A model generated the notes under the pieces. The model was not told the origin of the DNA. It was given only the letters and a program-made list of their open reading frames with translations, and made no database searches. DNA of 36,130 nt from Acidobacteriota bacterium (GTDB lineage: Bacteria; Acidobacteriota; Vicinamibacteria; Vicinamibacterales; UBA2999). The translations under genes were made by a program, and so were the position numbers. The stretch covers positions 1-36,130 of the forward strand of contig CANIBQ010000052.1 in assembly GCA_947465645.1 (NCBI GenBank), in the 5' to 3' direction. Shown here piece by piece: positions 8,512-20,340 of the stretch. Within the stretch, counting starts at the first letter, position 1; every line of letters begins with the position of its first letter.

Positions 8512-8658
8512 ACGCGTCCAGCGACGCCGGGTATTCGACTCCGTCTCGCCGGCTCGGCACGCCCGCCGAGAGGCGTGACGCTCGAGGCTTCGTGGCGGCA
8601 GCGGCTCTCCGGCGACCGAGACCGGCTCGCTCCGCGAACACCCGCCGCCGCAGGACGC
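8512..8658 (-). repeat. Dispersed repeat R, copy 1 (inverted relative to copy 2)
   Basis: Read on the minus strand, this ~147-bp segment matches 10984-11154 on the plus strand. Shared blocks include CCTGCGGCGGCGGGTG, TTCGCGGAGCGAGCCGG, CTCGGCGGGCGTGCCG and GCGAGACGGAGTCGAATACC. Copy 1 lacks a ~30-bp hairpin insertion present in copy 2. No coding content is recognised. Confidence 0.8.
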
Positions 8659-9186
8659 CGGAGCAACCGCAACTACCCTCCGAGCTGCGATGAGCGCCGA
8701 TGGTGGGGCCCGATGCCGGCGTGAGCCGCGCGTCGTTGCGGCCAACCGCGCCGGGTCACCGGAACCCGTTCGAGGCTGCAACTGACTCTGGCTACGCACA
8801 TTGGCGCGTCTGCCGGCTTGATCGCCTGCCCGCGTTCGCCGCGCCCGCTCGCGGCGAACCCCGTGCGTGTGCGGCGAACCTGGCGTGAGTCGCATCATCG
8901 CAATCGCGCGGAGTCTCTGATTCTGCAACGCCTTCGACGCGCGATTCGGTGCTCGGGGTATCCGGCGTTGGCCGCGCATTCGCCCGCAGGTGCCTCACGC
9001 GGCTCGCGGCCAAGCCGGTCAGGCCGATGCGCCCGCGAGCCCGGCGCCTTGCTTTTCGGAGGCTTACGGACAACACTGCCCGCACAGTGCTCGGCGATGG
9101 CCGCGAACAGGGCCTCGCGGTCCACTCAGAAAGAAGTTGGGCCGACAAGTACACGCATCCGCGCCTACACGAGAACCGGAAACGAG
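8659..9186. other. Non-coding stretch upstream of the PIN toxin
   Basis: No convincing gene is seen. A perfect 10-bp hairpin occurs at 8834-8859 (GTTCGCCGCG, 6-nt loop, CGCGGCGAAC), and GCGGCGAACC recurs at 8871. GTTGGGC at 9136-9142 matches the integron core-site consensus GTTRRRY about 45 bp before the PIN start, but no attC-like hairpin precedes it. Open frames here look like chance GC-rich frames. Confidence 0.5.
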
Positions 9187-9660
9187 ATGACGAAGTCGAA
9201 GGTGTACGTGGAGACGACCGTCATCAGTTATCTGGCGGCGTCGCCGAGTCGGGACATTGTTGTCGCCGGACATCAAGAGACGACGAGGGCGTGGTGGAGC
9301 CGGCGCGATCGCTTCGAGTTGTTCGTGTCTCAGGCCGTTGTCGAGGAAGTCTCCCGCGGCAACGCGGTGGCCGCTGCCAAACGGCTGGTGTTCCTCGAAG
9401 GGATCCCGGTACTCGGACTGAATGCGGAAATCGACGCGATCGCGAACCGATTGCTCCGAGCGAGCGCCGTTCCGTCTACGGCTCGGATTGACGCGATTCA
9501 CATTGCGGTGGCCGCCGTCAATCGCATGGAATACCTGGTCACGTGGAACCTTACGCACATTGCAAATGCGGCGATCCGTGGCAAGATCGAGCAGACGTGT
9601 CGAGGCGCCGGCCTGCAGGCGCCGGTCATCTGTACTCCTGAGGAATTGCCGGAGGCGTAG
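9187..9660 (+). CDS. PIN-domain toxin (VapC-like ribonuclease)
   Basis: 157 residues; ATG chosen because YVETTVISYLA is the normal start of this PIN subfamily (the frame is open further upstream without protein-like sequence). Acidic residues expected to bind Mg2+ are E9, E53/E54 and D102 (ARIDAIHIAVA), followed by LVTWNLTHIANA near 117. The C-terminus ICTPEEL is typical of the group. Such proteins cleave RNA when freed from their antitoxin. The partner starts 3 bp downstream, and its GGAGG ribosome site lies within the end of this gene. The pair is followed 11 bp later by an attC-like hairpin, as in an integron cassette. Confidence 0.85.
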   Translation: MTKSKVYVETTVISYLAASPSRDIVVAGHQETTRAWWSRRDRFELFVSQAVVEEVSRGNAVAAAKRLVFLEGIPVLGLNAEIDAIANRLLRASAVPSTARIDAIHIAVAAVNRMEYLVTWNLTHIANAAIRGKIEQTCRGAGLQAPVICTPEELPEA

Positions 9661-9663
9661 CCC

Positions 9664-9849
9664 ATGCCCAAGGATCCGATCGTCGACGAAGTACGCGCTG
9701 CGCGGGCGGCCATCGCCGAAGAGCACGGCAATGATCTCAAGAAGATCATTGCGGCCTTCCGGCGCAAAGAGGGTGCGGACGGACGTCGGGTGGTCGATCT
9801 CACCGCGAAACGGCCTTCCAAGGTCCACCCCAAGCGCAAGGCCGGTTAG
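9664..9849 (+). CDS. Small antitoxin partner of the PIN toxin
   Basis: 61 residues, charged, with GGAGG 8 bp upstream. MPKDPIVDEVRAARAAIAEE and the ending GRRVVDLTAKR match the short proteins that regularly accompany this PIN subfamily (PIVEEVR...; RKVVSLPP). It should bind and neutralise the upstream toxin. No recognisable DNA-binding domain is visible, so whether it autoregulates is unknown. The toxin-before-antitoxin order is normal for this pair. Confidence 0.7.
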   Translation: MPKDPIVDEVRAARAAIAEEHGNDLKKIIAAFRRKEGADGRRVVDLTAKRPSKVHPKRKAG

Positions 9850-9860
9850 CAATAATAGCG

Positions 9861-9929
9861 GCCCAACATGGCATGCAGCCGACAGCGCGCTTGATCATGC
9901 CGCGCTGCGGCTGATGCCTGTCATTAGCC
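9861..9929 (+). other. Integron attC-like recombination site 1
   Basis: GCCCAAC (9861-9867) fits the R'' consensus RYYYAAC exactly. GGCATgCAGCCGaCAGCGCG (9870-9889) pairs with CGCGCTGCGGCTGATGCC (9901-9918), leaving single unpaired bases (lower case) on one strand only, the hallmark of attC folding, with a central loop around TTGATCAT. The R' end reads ATTAGCC (9923-9929), a degenerate GTTRRRY. It sits 11 bp after the antitoxin stop and 32 bp before the next gene, as expected for a cassette junction. Confidence 0.65.
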
Positions 9930-9961
9930 TCAGACGAGGAACCTCCGAAGAGGATCAACTC

Positions 9962-10906
9962 ATGACTCGAGATCTCCATGTGATCTTCGGAACCGGACCC
10001 GTCGGCTGCTGGACCGCGCGAGCGTTGCGCGTTCAGGGGAAGAAGGTGCGGGCTGTGAATCGCAACGGCGCGCGTCCCGACCTCATGCCCGCTGATGTCG
10101 AGATGGTTAAGGCGGACGCGTCGGATCCGGCGCAGGCCCGCGGAGCTGCCAGGGGAGCCGGCGTGGTCTATCAGGCGCTCAACCCGCCATATCATCTCTG
10201 GAACGAGTTCTTCCCGGGATTGCAGGCCGGCGTACTGCGCGCGGCCAAGGCCGAGTACGCCAGATACGTGTCGATCGAAAATCTATATATGTACGACTCC
10301 TCGAAGCCGATGACTGAGGACTCGCCGATTGCACCAGTGTCGACGAAGGGAGCTCTTCGCCAGAAGATGGCCGAGGAGGTGATGGCGCTCCATTCGCGCG
10401 GCGAGGTGCGCGCGGTTGCCCTTCGTTCGAGCGACTACTACGGGCCCGGAGTAGTCGGCTCGGCACTCGGCGAAATGGTCTTCGGTAACCTGGTTGCTGG
10501 AAAAAAGGCCCAGATCAGCGGCTCGGCGGGGATGCTGCACTCCTTTGCTTACATCGAGGACGTTGGACATGCGGCGGCAGCCCTTGGTACGACCGACGCG
10601 CCGCTTGGACAGGTCTGGATAGCCCCACACGCTCCAGCGAGGACCCAGGGCGGAATGGTCGAGGAGGCTTGTCGAGTTTTGGGCACAGAGACCCGAGTCA
10701 GCGTAGTCTCGCCCTTCATGATGCGTTTGGCAGGGCTGTTCGTCCCCGACGCGCGCGCTAGTGTCGAGATGATGTACGAGTTTACGGCGCCGTTTGTGGT
10801 TGACTCGACTCGGATAGAACGCGAGTTCAACCTGTCCGCGACCCCGATACAGAGCGGCATCGAGCGGACAGTGTCTTGGTATCGAGATCGCCAGACGAGG
10901 CGATGA
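9962..10906 (+). CDS. NAD-dependent epimerase/dehydratase family protein
   Basis: 314 residues, ATG preceded by GAGGA; the frame is open upstream across the attC-like site but is not protein-like there. It is an extended SDR: nucleotide-binding G10-x-G12-xx-G15 in VIFGTGPVGCW, ENLYMYDSSKPMTEDSPIAP, LRSSDYYGPGVVGSALGE and HSFAYIEDVGHAAAALG. The classical YxxxK pair is absent where expected (STKGALRQK instead), as in a known group of atypical epimerase-like proteins, so activity is uncertain. It is flanked by two attC-like hairpins and may be an integron cassette gene. Substrate unknown. Confidence 0.85.
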   Translation: MTRDLHVIFGTGPVGCWTARALRVQGKKVRAVNRNGARPDLMPADVEMVKADASDPAQARGAARGAGVVYQALNPPYHLWNEFFPGLQAGVLRAAKAEYARYVSIENLYMYDSSKPMTEDSPIAPVSTKGALRQKMAEEVMALHSRGEVRAVALRSSDYYGPGVVGSALGEMVFGNLVAGKKAQISGSAGMLHSFAYIEDVGHAAAALGTTDAPLGQVWIAPHAPARTQGGMVEEACRVLGTETRVSVVSPFMMRLAGLFVPDARASVEMMYEFTAPFVVDSTRIEREFNLSATPIQSGIERTVSWYRDRQTRR

Positions 10907-10927
10907 ACCTGGGTGGAGTTCTTTCGA

Positions 10928-10973
10928 GGCTAACGACCGCTTGCAGCGGATTTGGCAGCGCAAGGGGTTCAAC
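10928..10973 (+). other. Integron attC-like recombination site 2 (short)
   Basis: GGCTAAC (10928-10934) is one mismatch from RYYYAAC. AACgaCCgCTTGCaGC (10932-10947) pairs with GCGCAAGGGGTT (10958-10969), with unpaired bases (lower case) on one strand only. GTTCAAC (10967-10973) is one mismatch from GTTRRRY. It lies 21 bp after the epimerase stop. At 46 bp it is shorter than most attC sites, so it could be a degraded copy. Confidence 0.4.
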
Positions 10974-10983
10974 TTCACAGCGC

Positions 10984-11154
10984 CTCCTGCGGCGGCGGGT
11001 GTTCGCGGAGCGAGCCGGTCTCGGTCGCCGGAGAACGGCTGCAGCAACGAAGGCTAAGGCGTTACGCCCCTCGGCGGGCGTGCCGCCTGCCCCGCGAAAC
11101 TGCGAAGCGGGGAGCCGGCGAGACGGAGTCGAATACCCGGCGTCGCAGGACGCG
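10984..11154 (+). repeat. Dispersed repeat R, copy 2
   Basis: About 171 bp matching the reverse complement of 8512-8658, with an extra hairpin insertion (CCCCGC...GCGGGG, about 11090-11112). It ends near the POR terminator. The remaining bases to 11252 hold only that terminator. Confidence 0.8.
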
Positions 11155-11195
11155 CGCAACTCAACCAGGTGTGGATCGAGGGGTCGGGTGGTCGG

Positions 11196-11233
11196 CCAAC
11201 AAAAAGAGCGAGGCGAGCCTGACAAGGCTCGCC
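11196..11233 (-). terminator. Rho-independent terminator of the POR gene
   Basis: On the minus strand, GGCGAGCCT-TGTC-AGGCTCGCC (perfect 9-bp stem, 11212-11233) is followed by TCGCTCTTTTTG. It lies 20 bp after the POR stop codon. The stem and the preceding CCTGTGGGG recur in modified form at 28745-28812. Confidence 0.8.
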
Positions 11234-11252
11234 CCACAGGATTCAGAAGAAG

Positions 11253-15992
<4,740 letters not shown>

Positions 15993-16153
15993 GGGACGCC
16001 CTCCGCGCCCGCCCAATGGCTCGGCATACGAATCCTGAGGTCGACGCGCCCTGGGTTGTGAGTCGTGAGTTGTACGGTGGATTCTAGTCCTGCGCCCTGA
16101 AACCAGCAAACGCGGGAATGCCCCCTGCCCGATCTATTGAAACAGCGCGGTGA

Positions 16154-16960
16154 TCAGGGCAGCAGGACTGTCCGGTTGATCCAGAGGATGTTATCCCAGC
16201 TCAACGACTTCTCCGTGCCGTCGAACAACTTCGCGTAGGTGCCGCCGGAGGCCTTGAACGAGAATTCCTTCACCCGGTCTGGAGGGTTCGTCGTGACATT
16301 GCGCATGATATCGAGCACCTGCTCCTGCCGCGAGATCTGAAAGAACGAGGGGTTCTTCGCGGAGTAGAACCTGACCTCGTTCAGGGCGCTCTTGTTGGCG
16401 ACGCCCTTCTCGTAGGCGATGTGGAGTTGCAGGTGTTCGCCAGACGCCGCGGCAAAATCCCAGTCCTGGGTCTCGACGATCGGGCCCACGCCGGTGGCCG
16501 GGCTCGCGGTGCTGCGGCGCATCAGGTGCGTGGTCGCCAGGAGGTAGTTGCCAAAGGGTCCCGGCGCATCCGCTCGATCCTCCGTCAGCCCACCGATGAT
16601 CAACTGCGCGTTGATCCCGCCTGGTTCCCGAACAGGCACAGCGAGATACACAAGGCGATTCGATCCTTTGCCAACCGGCTTGCCGTCGGGGCCGTTGATC
16701 GTCAGGCGATCGATGAAGATCACGCGGAGGTTGGCATCCTTCGCCGGCCCCTGCGTCGCGACGTTCGTCGTCCATCCATCTGGCAGGTACGCGGCGAGCG
16801 CGGAGCCGGGAACCTGGACGTCCAACTGAAACCGCGTCTCGCTGCTGTACTCGACCATCGTTCCAGTCGCCGGCGCAGCGGCAGGCGGGCCCTGCGCTGC
16901 GGCAAGACCCACACCCGCCAATGCCGCGGCGAGCACATACGAACAGGATCGGACGTTCAT
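16154..16960 (-). CDS. Secreted protein of unknown function
   Basis: 268 residues from ATG at 16960 (GGAG 7 bp upstream). Residues up to about 23 form a signal peptide (AALAGVGLAAAQG). The mature part contains VPGSALAAYLPDGW, VIFIDRLTINGPDGKP and FGNYLLATTHLMRRS, which vaguely recall acetoacetate-decarboxylase-like folds (LPDGW, ligand-binding strand pattern), but the catalytic lysine environment was not identified. No function is assigned. It is divergent from the MmgE/PrpD gene across the heptamer array and downstream of nothing obvious. Confidence 0.6.
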   Translation of the reverse strand: MNVRSCSYVLAAALAGVGLAAAQGPPAAAPATGTMVEYSSETRFQLDVQVPGSALAAYLPDGWTTNVATQGPAKDANLRVIFIDRLTINGPDGKPVGKGSNRLVYLAVPVREPGGINAQLIIGGLTEDRADAPGPFGNYLLATTHLMRRSTASPATGVGPIVETQDWDFAAASGEHLQLHIAYEKGVANKSALNEVRFYSAKNPSFFQISRQEQVLDIMRNVTTNPPDRVKEFSFKASGGTYAKLFDGTEKSLSWDNILWINRTVLLP

Positions 16961-17048
16961 TTCCACGCTCCTCGAACCGGCTGGCCGATCACGAATGCTG
17001 GTGGCGAGGCTCTCGTATACACTCCCCAGCGGACAGCGTCAAGGTGCC

Positions 17049-17139
17049 AGTGGTCGGTTGTCGGTGGTCAGTTGTCGGTGGTCGGTGGTCGGTGGTCGGT
17101 TGTCGGTTGTCGGTTGTCAGTTGTCGGTTGTCGGTTGTC
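17049..17139 (+). repeat. Array of 13 heptanucleotide repeats (RGTKGTC)
   Basis: Thirteen perfectly phased 7-bp units, GGTTGTC / GGTGGTC / AGTTGTC, fill the divergent intergenic region and end directly at the GGGGGAG ribosome site of the next gene. The same unit forms the palindromic array at 32742-32845. Confidence 0.95.
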
Positions 17140-17151
17140 GGGGGAGCGGTC

Positions 17152-18627
17152 ATGACCAGGCGGAACGAGGTTACCCGGCGCGAGATGTTGAAGGGAACCG
17201 GTGGGGCATTCGCGGCGGCGGCGCTGCCGCTCGGGCAGGGCGGGGCGCCGGCCGCTCCGGCGCGTCCAGTCGAGGCCAGTGCCGATATCACCGGCCAGCT
17301 TGCGCGCTACATGGTCGAATCGCGCGACCGGGCTCTGCCGGCGGCGGTCGCGCGCGAGGCGAAGCACCGCATCCTCGACACGCTCGGCGCGATCGTGTCT
17401 GGCTCCACGCTCAAGCCGGGCGAGATGGCGGTGCGCTACACGCGCCTGCAGGGTGGCGTACCCGAGTCCTCTGTCTTCACGACCGACATCAAGACGTCGG
17501 CGGTGAATGCCGCGCTCGCCAACGCGATGTTCGCCCACGCCGACGAGACGGATGATTTCGAGCCGTTCACCAAGGCCCATCCCGGCTGCGCGACCGTGCC
17601 GGCCGCCTTCGCAGTGGCCGAGCGTGAAGATCTATCCGGCATCGAGCTGCTGCGGGCGGTCACGCTGGGGTACGACCTCTGTTGCCGCTTTCTCATGGCG
17701 CTCGGGCCCGACCACGTGCGCGCGACGCACCGCAGCGCCGAGGGCACCAGCTCCACGGTTGGCGCGATGGCCTCGGCCGCCTCGCTGGCGCGGCTCGACG
17801 AGGCGGGGATGCGCTACGCGATTTCCTACGCCATGCAGCAGGTGTCCGGCCTATGGAGCTGGGAGCGCGACGTCGAGCACGTCGAGAAGGCCTTCGATTT
17901 CGCCGGCATGGGCGCGCGCAACGGCGTGACGGCGGCGATGGTCGTCCAGGCGGGGTGGTCAGGCGTTCGCGACGTGCTCGAAGGGCAGCACAACGCGTTC
18001 GAGGCGATGTCTACGCAACCGAAGCCAGGCGAGATGCTTGCCGGCCTCGGCACGCGTTTCTACGTCACTGAGACCGCGATCAAGATCTTTTCTGTCGGCT
18101 ATCCAATCCAGGCGCCGCTCGACGCATTCCTCTCGCTGCGCAGGGAGCACGGTCTCACCGCCGCCAACGTCGATCGCATCGTCGTCAAGCTGCCTGCCGA
18201 CGGCGCCAACATCGTCAACAACCGCGCGATGCCCGATGTCAACGTCCAGCACATGATGGCCGTGGCGCTGATCGACGGCACGATCACGTTCGACGCGAGC
18301 CACTCCTACGAGCGGATGGCCGACCCGGAGGTGCGGGCGGTCAAGGAACGGGTGCAACTGATTGCCGATCGGGCGCTGATGGATCCCCTCGCCCCGCGCA
18401 GCGGCCTCGTGGAGGTGACGCTCCGCGACGGCCGCACCGTGAGCAGGTTCACACGCTTTGCTCCGGGGACGAAAGAGAACCCGCTCGATACCGCGGGCGT
18501 GAACGCCAAGACGCGCGCGCTGATGGAACCGGTCATCGGTGCGCAGCGCACCGAAGCGATCATCCAGCGCGTCAATGCCCTGGAAGAGGTCGCCAAGGTC
18601 CGCGACCTGGTGCGTCTGCTCACGTAG
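17152..18627 (+). CDS. Tat-exported MmgE/PrpD family protein
   Basis: 491 residues, ATG at 17152 with GGGGGAG 6 bp upstream. TRREMLKGTG at 8-17 followed by a hydrophobic Ala-rich stretch is a twin-arginine signal. The mature protein is a full MmgE/PrpD fold: ILDTLGAIVSGS, ALANAMFAHADETDD, HPGCATVPAAFAVAE, VTLGYDLCCRF and VKLPADGANIVNNRAMPD. The family includes 2-methylcitrate dehydratase and cis-aconitate decarboxylase, usually cytosolic; the exported form and its substrate are uncharacterised here. The stop codon lies inside a dispersed hairpin repeat. It converges with the FAD oxidoreductase gene. Confidence 0.85.
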   Translation: MTRRNEVTRREMLKGTGGAFAAAALPLGQGGAPAAPARPVEASADITGQLARYMVESRDRALPAAVAREAKHRILDTLGAIVSGSTLKPGEMAVRYTRLQGGVPESSVFTTDIKTSAVNAALANAMFAHADETDDFEPFTKAHPGCATVPAAFAVAEREDLSGIELLRAVTLGYDLCCRFLMALGPDHVRATHRSAEGTSSTVGAMASAASLARLDEAGMRYAISYAMQQVSGLWSWERDVEHVEKAFDFAGMGARNGVTAAMVVQAGWSGVRDVLEGQHNAFEAMSTQPKPGEMLAGLGTRFYVTETAIKIFSVGYPIQAPLDAFLSLRREHGLTAANVDRIVVKLPADGANIVNNRAMPDVNVQHMMAVALIDGTITFDASHSYERMADPEVRAVKERVQLIADRALMDPLAPRSGLVEVTLRDGRTVSRFTRFAPGTKENPLDTAGVNAKTRALMEPVIGAQRTEAIIQRVNALEEVAKVRDLVRLLT

Positions 18628-18649
18628 TGTCCGCCTTCAGGCGGACCGT
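18624..18649. terminator. Dispersed TTCA hairpin, possible bidirectional terminator
   Basis: GTCCGCC-TTCA-GGCGGAC (18629-18646), a perfect 7-bp stem, between convergent genes. The block ACGTAGTGTCCGCCTTCAGG and the following GCGGA recur exactly at about 25909-25932. No U-tract is present, so termination is only possible, not shown. Confidence 0.5.
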
Positions 18650-18670
18650 GGTCGTATTGGGTGGCTCGGC

Positions 18671-20338
18671 TCAGGCCTTGGCTTTGGCCGCTTCCATCCC
18701 TGCGATACGTCCGAAGACGATGCACCTTCCCAGGCCGTGCAAGGCGAAGCCACCCTGAGCTTCGCCGGCGCAATACAAGCCAGGTATCACCTGGCTCTGA
18801 TAATCCATGACCTGGGCGTTGGTGTTGGTCCTGAGGCCGGTCAGGGAGTCGTGGAGACTCGGGGTCGCCCACGCGGCGTAGAAGGGCGGCGTGGCGATCT
18901 TGTGTGGCGGGCTCGGCCGCTTGAAGTCGAGGTCGACGCCGGTATCCACGAAGCTGTTGAAACGCTCGACGGTGTGCCGGAGCGCCGCGCCTGGCATCGG
19001 CCGCCACTGGTATGGATTGCGTGTGATCTTCGCCGCCAGTTCTTCGAGCGTGTCACCGCTGAAGAAATAGCCGCCCTCGCGATCGACCACCGGCGGTTCG
19101 GTTGACCACTTTTCTCTTGTCACGGCCGCGGCGTCGAAGATGGCCCAGATCGGCCCTCCTCCATTCAGCTTCGCCGGGTCGCCGCTCCACGCCATCGCGT
19201 GAGCGAAGTATCCCGCGTAGGTGTTGTCGAGCTCGTTATAGAAGCGCCGGCCGTGTTCCTTCACGAGGATCACGTTCTGATAATCGCGCACGTTCTGGCC
19301 GCTGGCGCGCGCCCGGAAGAAGATCGGGCTTTCGGGAGTGATTCTCCCGCGAATGTAATTGTCTTGCGTGCCGATACGCCCCTTGTTGAACGCTGAGCCG
19401 GCCTCGGCACTCTGGTTGGCGGTGGCCCAGAGGGCCGCGCCCACGGCCATGGCCGCGCGCGCTCCGTCGCCGTTGTGCGGCGCCAGCGTGAGCCCGTGCC
19501 ACTGATACTCTTCGGTGATCCGCGGGTCGAACACGCGACGGAGCTCGACGTTGTTTCCGTGGCCGCCGCACGACAGGACCACGCCCCGGCGGGCCCGCAC
19601 GTTCACCGTCTGGCCGGTGGGCTTGAAATCCCTGTCCACTTGCATCAGCGTGGCGCCAATCACCCGCCCGCTCCTGCCGCCTTCGCGGACGACGGTCGTC
19701 ATCCTGTGCGACAGAAGAATCTCCACGCCCTTCTTGCGCGCGCTGCGCTCCAGCGCTCTGACGATGCCTGAGCCATTGCGGTTCTGATCGAAGGCCACGA
19801 GCTCCTTGCGAATCGGCCACTCGCGCGGCCTGATCTGCCTCGGAACCGTCGAGGCCCCCCCGGGCCCGTCCACGTAGTCTTCGTCCCAATCGAGGCCGTT
19901 CTCGCTGAGAAATTCGAAGGTCGCGACGTTCTCGTCGGCAAATTTGCGAACCAGCTCACGATCGTTGAACTTGGCCTCGCCTTCATCTGGCCGAATCCAG
20001 TCGGCGAACACCAGATCGGGCGAGTCCTGGATGCCCTTCTTCTTCTGGAGCCGGTTGCCGCCGCCGATGTGAATGGCGCCCCCGCTCATGATCGCGATGC
20101 CGCCGATGTCGAAGTGCTGTTCGACCAGCAGCACCGTGGCGCCCTGGTCGCGCGCCGCGATCGCGGCGGGAAGCCCGGAGGCGCCCGCGCCGATCACGAC
20201 GACATCGACTTCGCGGTTCCAGCGGATCTCATCGGTCTGGGCCGCTTGCGCGGCCGGGGTGGCGCCAAGCTCGGTGAGCGAGGCCGCGCCGCCGACGCCG
20301 GCGGCCGCGCCTGATTTGAGAAAGTCTCTTCTATTCAC
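18671..20338 (-). CDS. Tat-exported FAD-dependent oxidoreductase (fumarate reductase/ketosteroid dehydrogenase-like)
   Basis: 555 residues. The N-terminus MNRRDFLKSGAAAG is a twin-arginine signal. VVVIGAGASGLPAAIAA (GxGxxG at 50-55) with VEQHFDIGG binds FAD; a long substrate domain follows, with VLSCGGHGNN near the middle and the C-terminal FAD loop YCAGEAQGGFALHGLGRCIVFG. This is the FAD_binding_2 family (fumarate reductase, 3-ketosteroid 1-dehydrogenase, urocanate reductase). No covalent-flavin motif or heme domain is seen, so an exported electron partner is needed. It starts 2 bp after the ankyrin gene and is last in the four-gene operon. Confidence 0.85.
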   Translation of the reverse strand: MNRRDFLKSGAAAGVGGAASLTELGATPAAQAAQTDEIRWNREVDVVVIGAGASGLPAAIAARDQGATVLLVEQHFDIGGIAIMSGGAIHIGGGNRLQKKKGIQDSPDLVFADWIRPDEGEAKFNDRELVRKFADENVATFEFLSENGLDWDEDYVDGPGGASTVPRQIRPREWPIRKELVAFDQNRNGSGIVRALERSARKKGVEILLSHRMTTVVREGGRSGRVIGATLMQVDRDFKPTGQTVNVRARRGVVLSCGGHGNNVELRRVFDPRITEEYQWHGLTLAPHNGDGARAAMAVGAALWATANQSAEAGSAFNKGRIGTQDNYIRGRITPESPIFFRARASGQNVRDYQNVILVKEHGRRFYNELDNTYAGYFAHAMAWSGDPAKLNGGGPIWAIFDAAAVTREKWSTEPPVVDREGGYFFSGDTLEELAAKITRNPYQWRPMPGAALRHTVERFNSFVDTGVDLDFKRPSPPHKIATPPFYAAWATPSLHDSLTGLRTNTNAQVMDYQSQVIPGLYCAGEAQGGFALHGLGRCIVFGRIAGMEAAKAKA

Positions 20339-20340
20339 GT

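Noticed and set aside
8071..8724. 217-residue frame overlapping the FNR-like gene and repeat R
   Set aside because: Composition is a shadow of the reductase gene and the repeat; no conserved motif.
9136..9142. GTTGGGC as a third integron core site before the PIN gene
   Set aside because: The 7-mer fits GTTRRRY, but no attC-like inverted structure precedes it; could be chance.
8818..9186. Upstream extension of the PIN frame (280 residues in total)
   Set aside because: The extra 123 residues are not protein-like, and YVETTV is the normal family N-terminus.
17049..17139. CRISPR array
   Set aside because: Units are 7 bp with no spacers and no cas genes are present.
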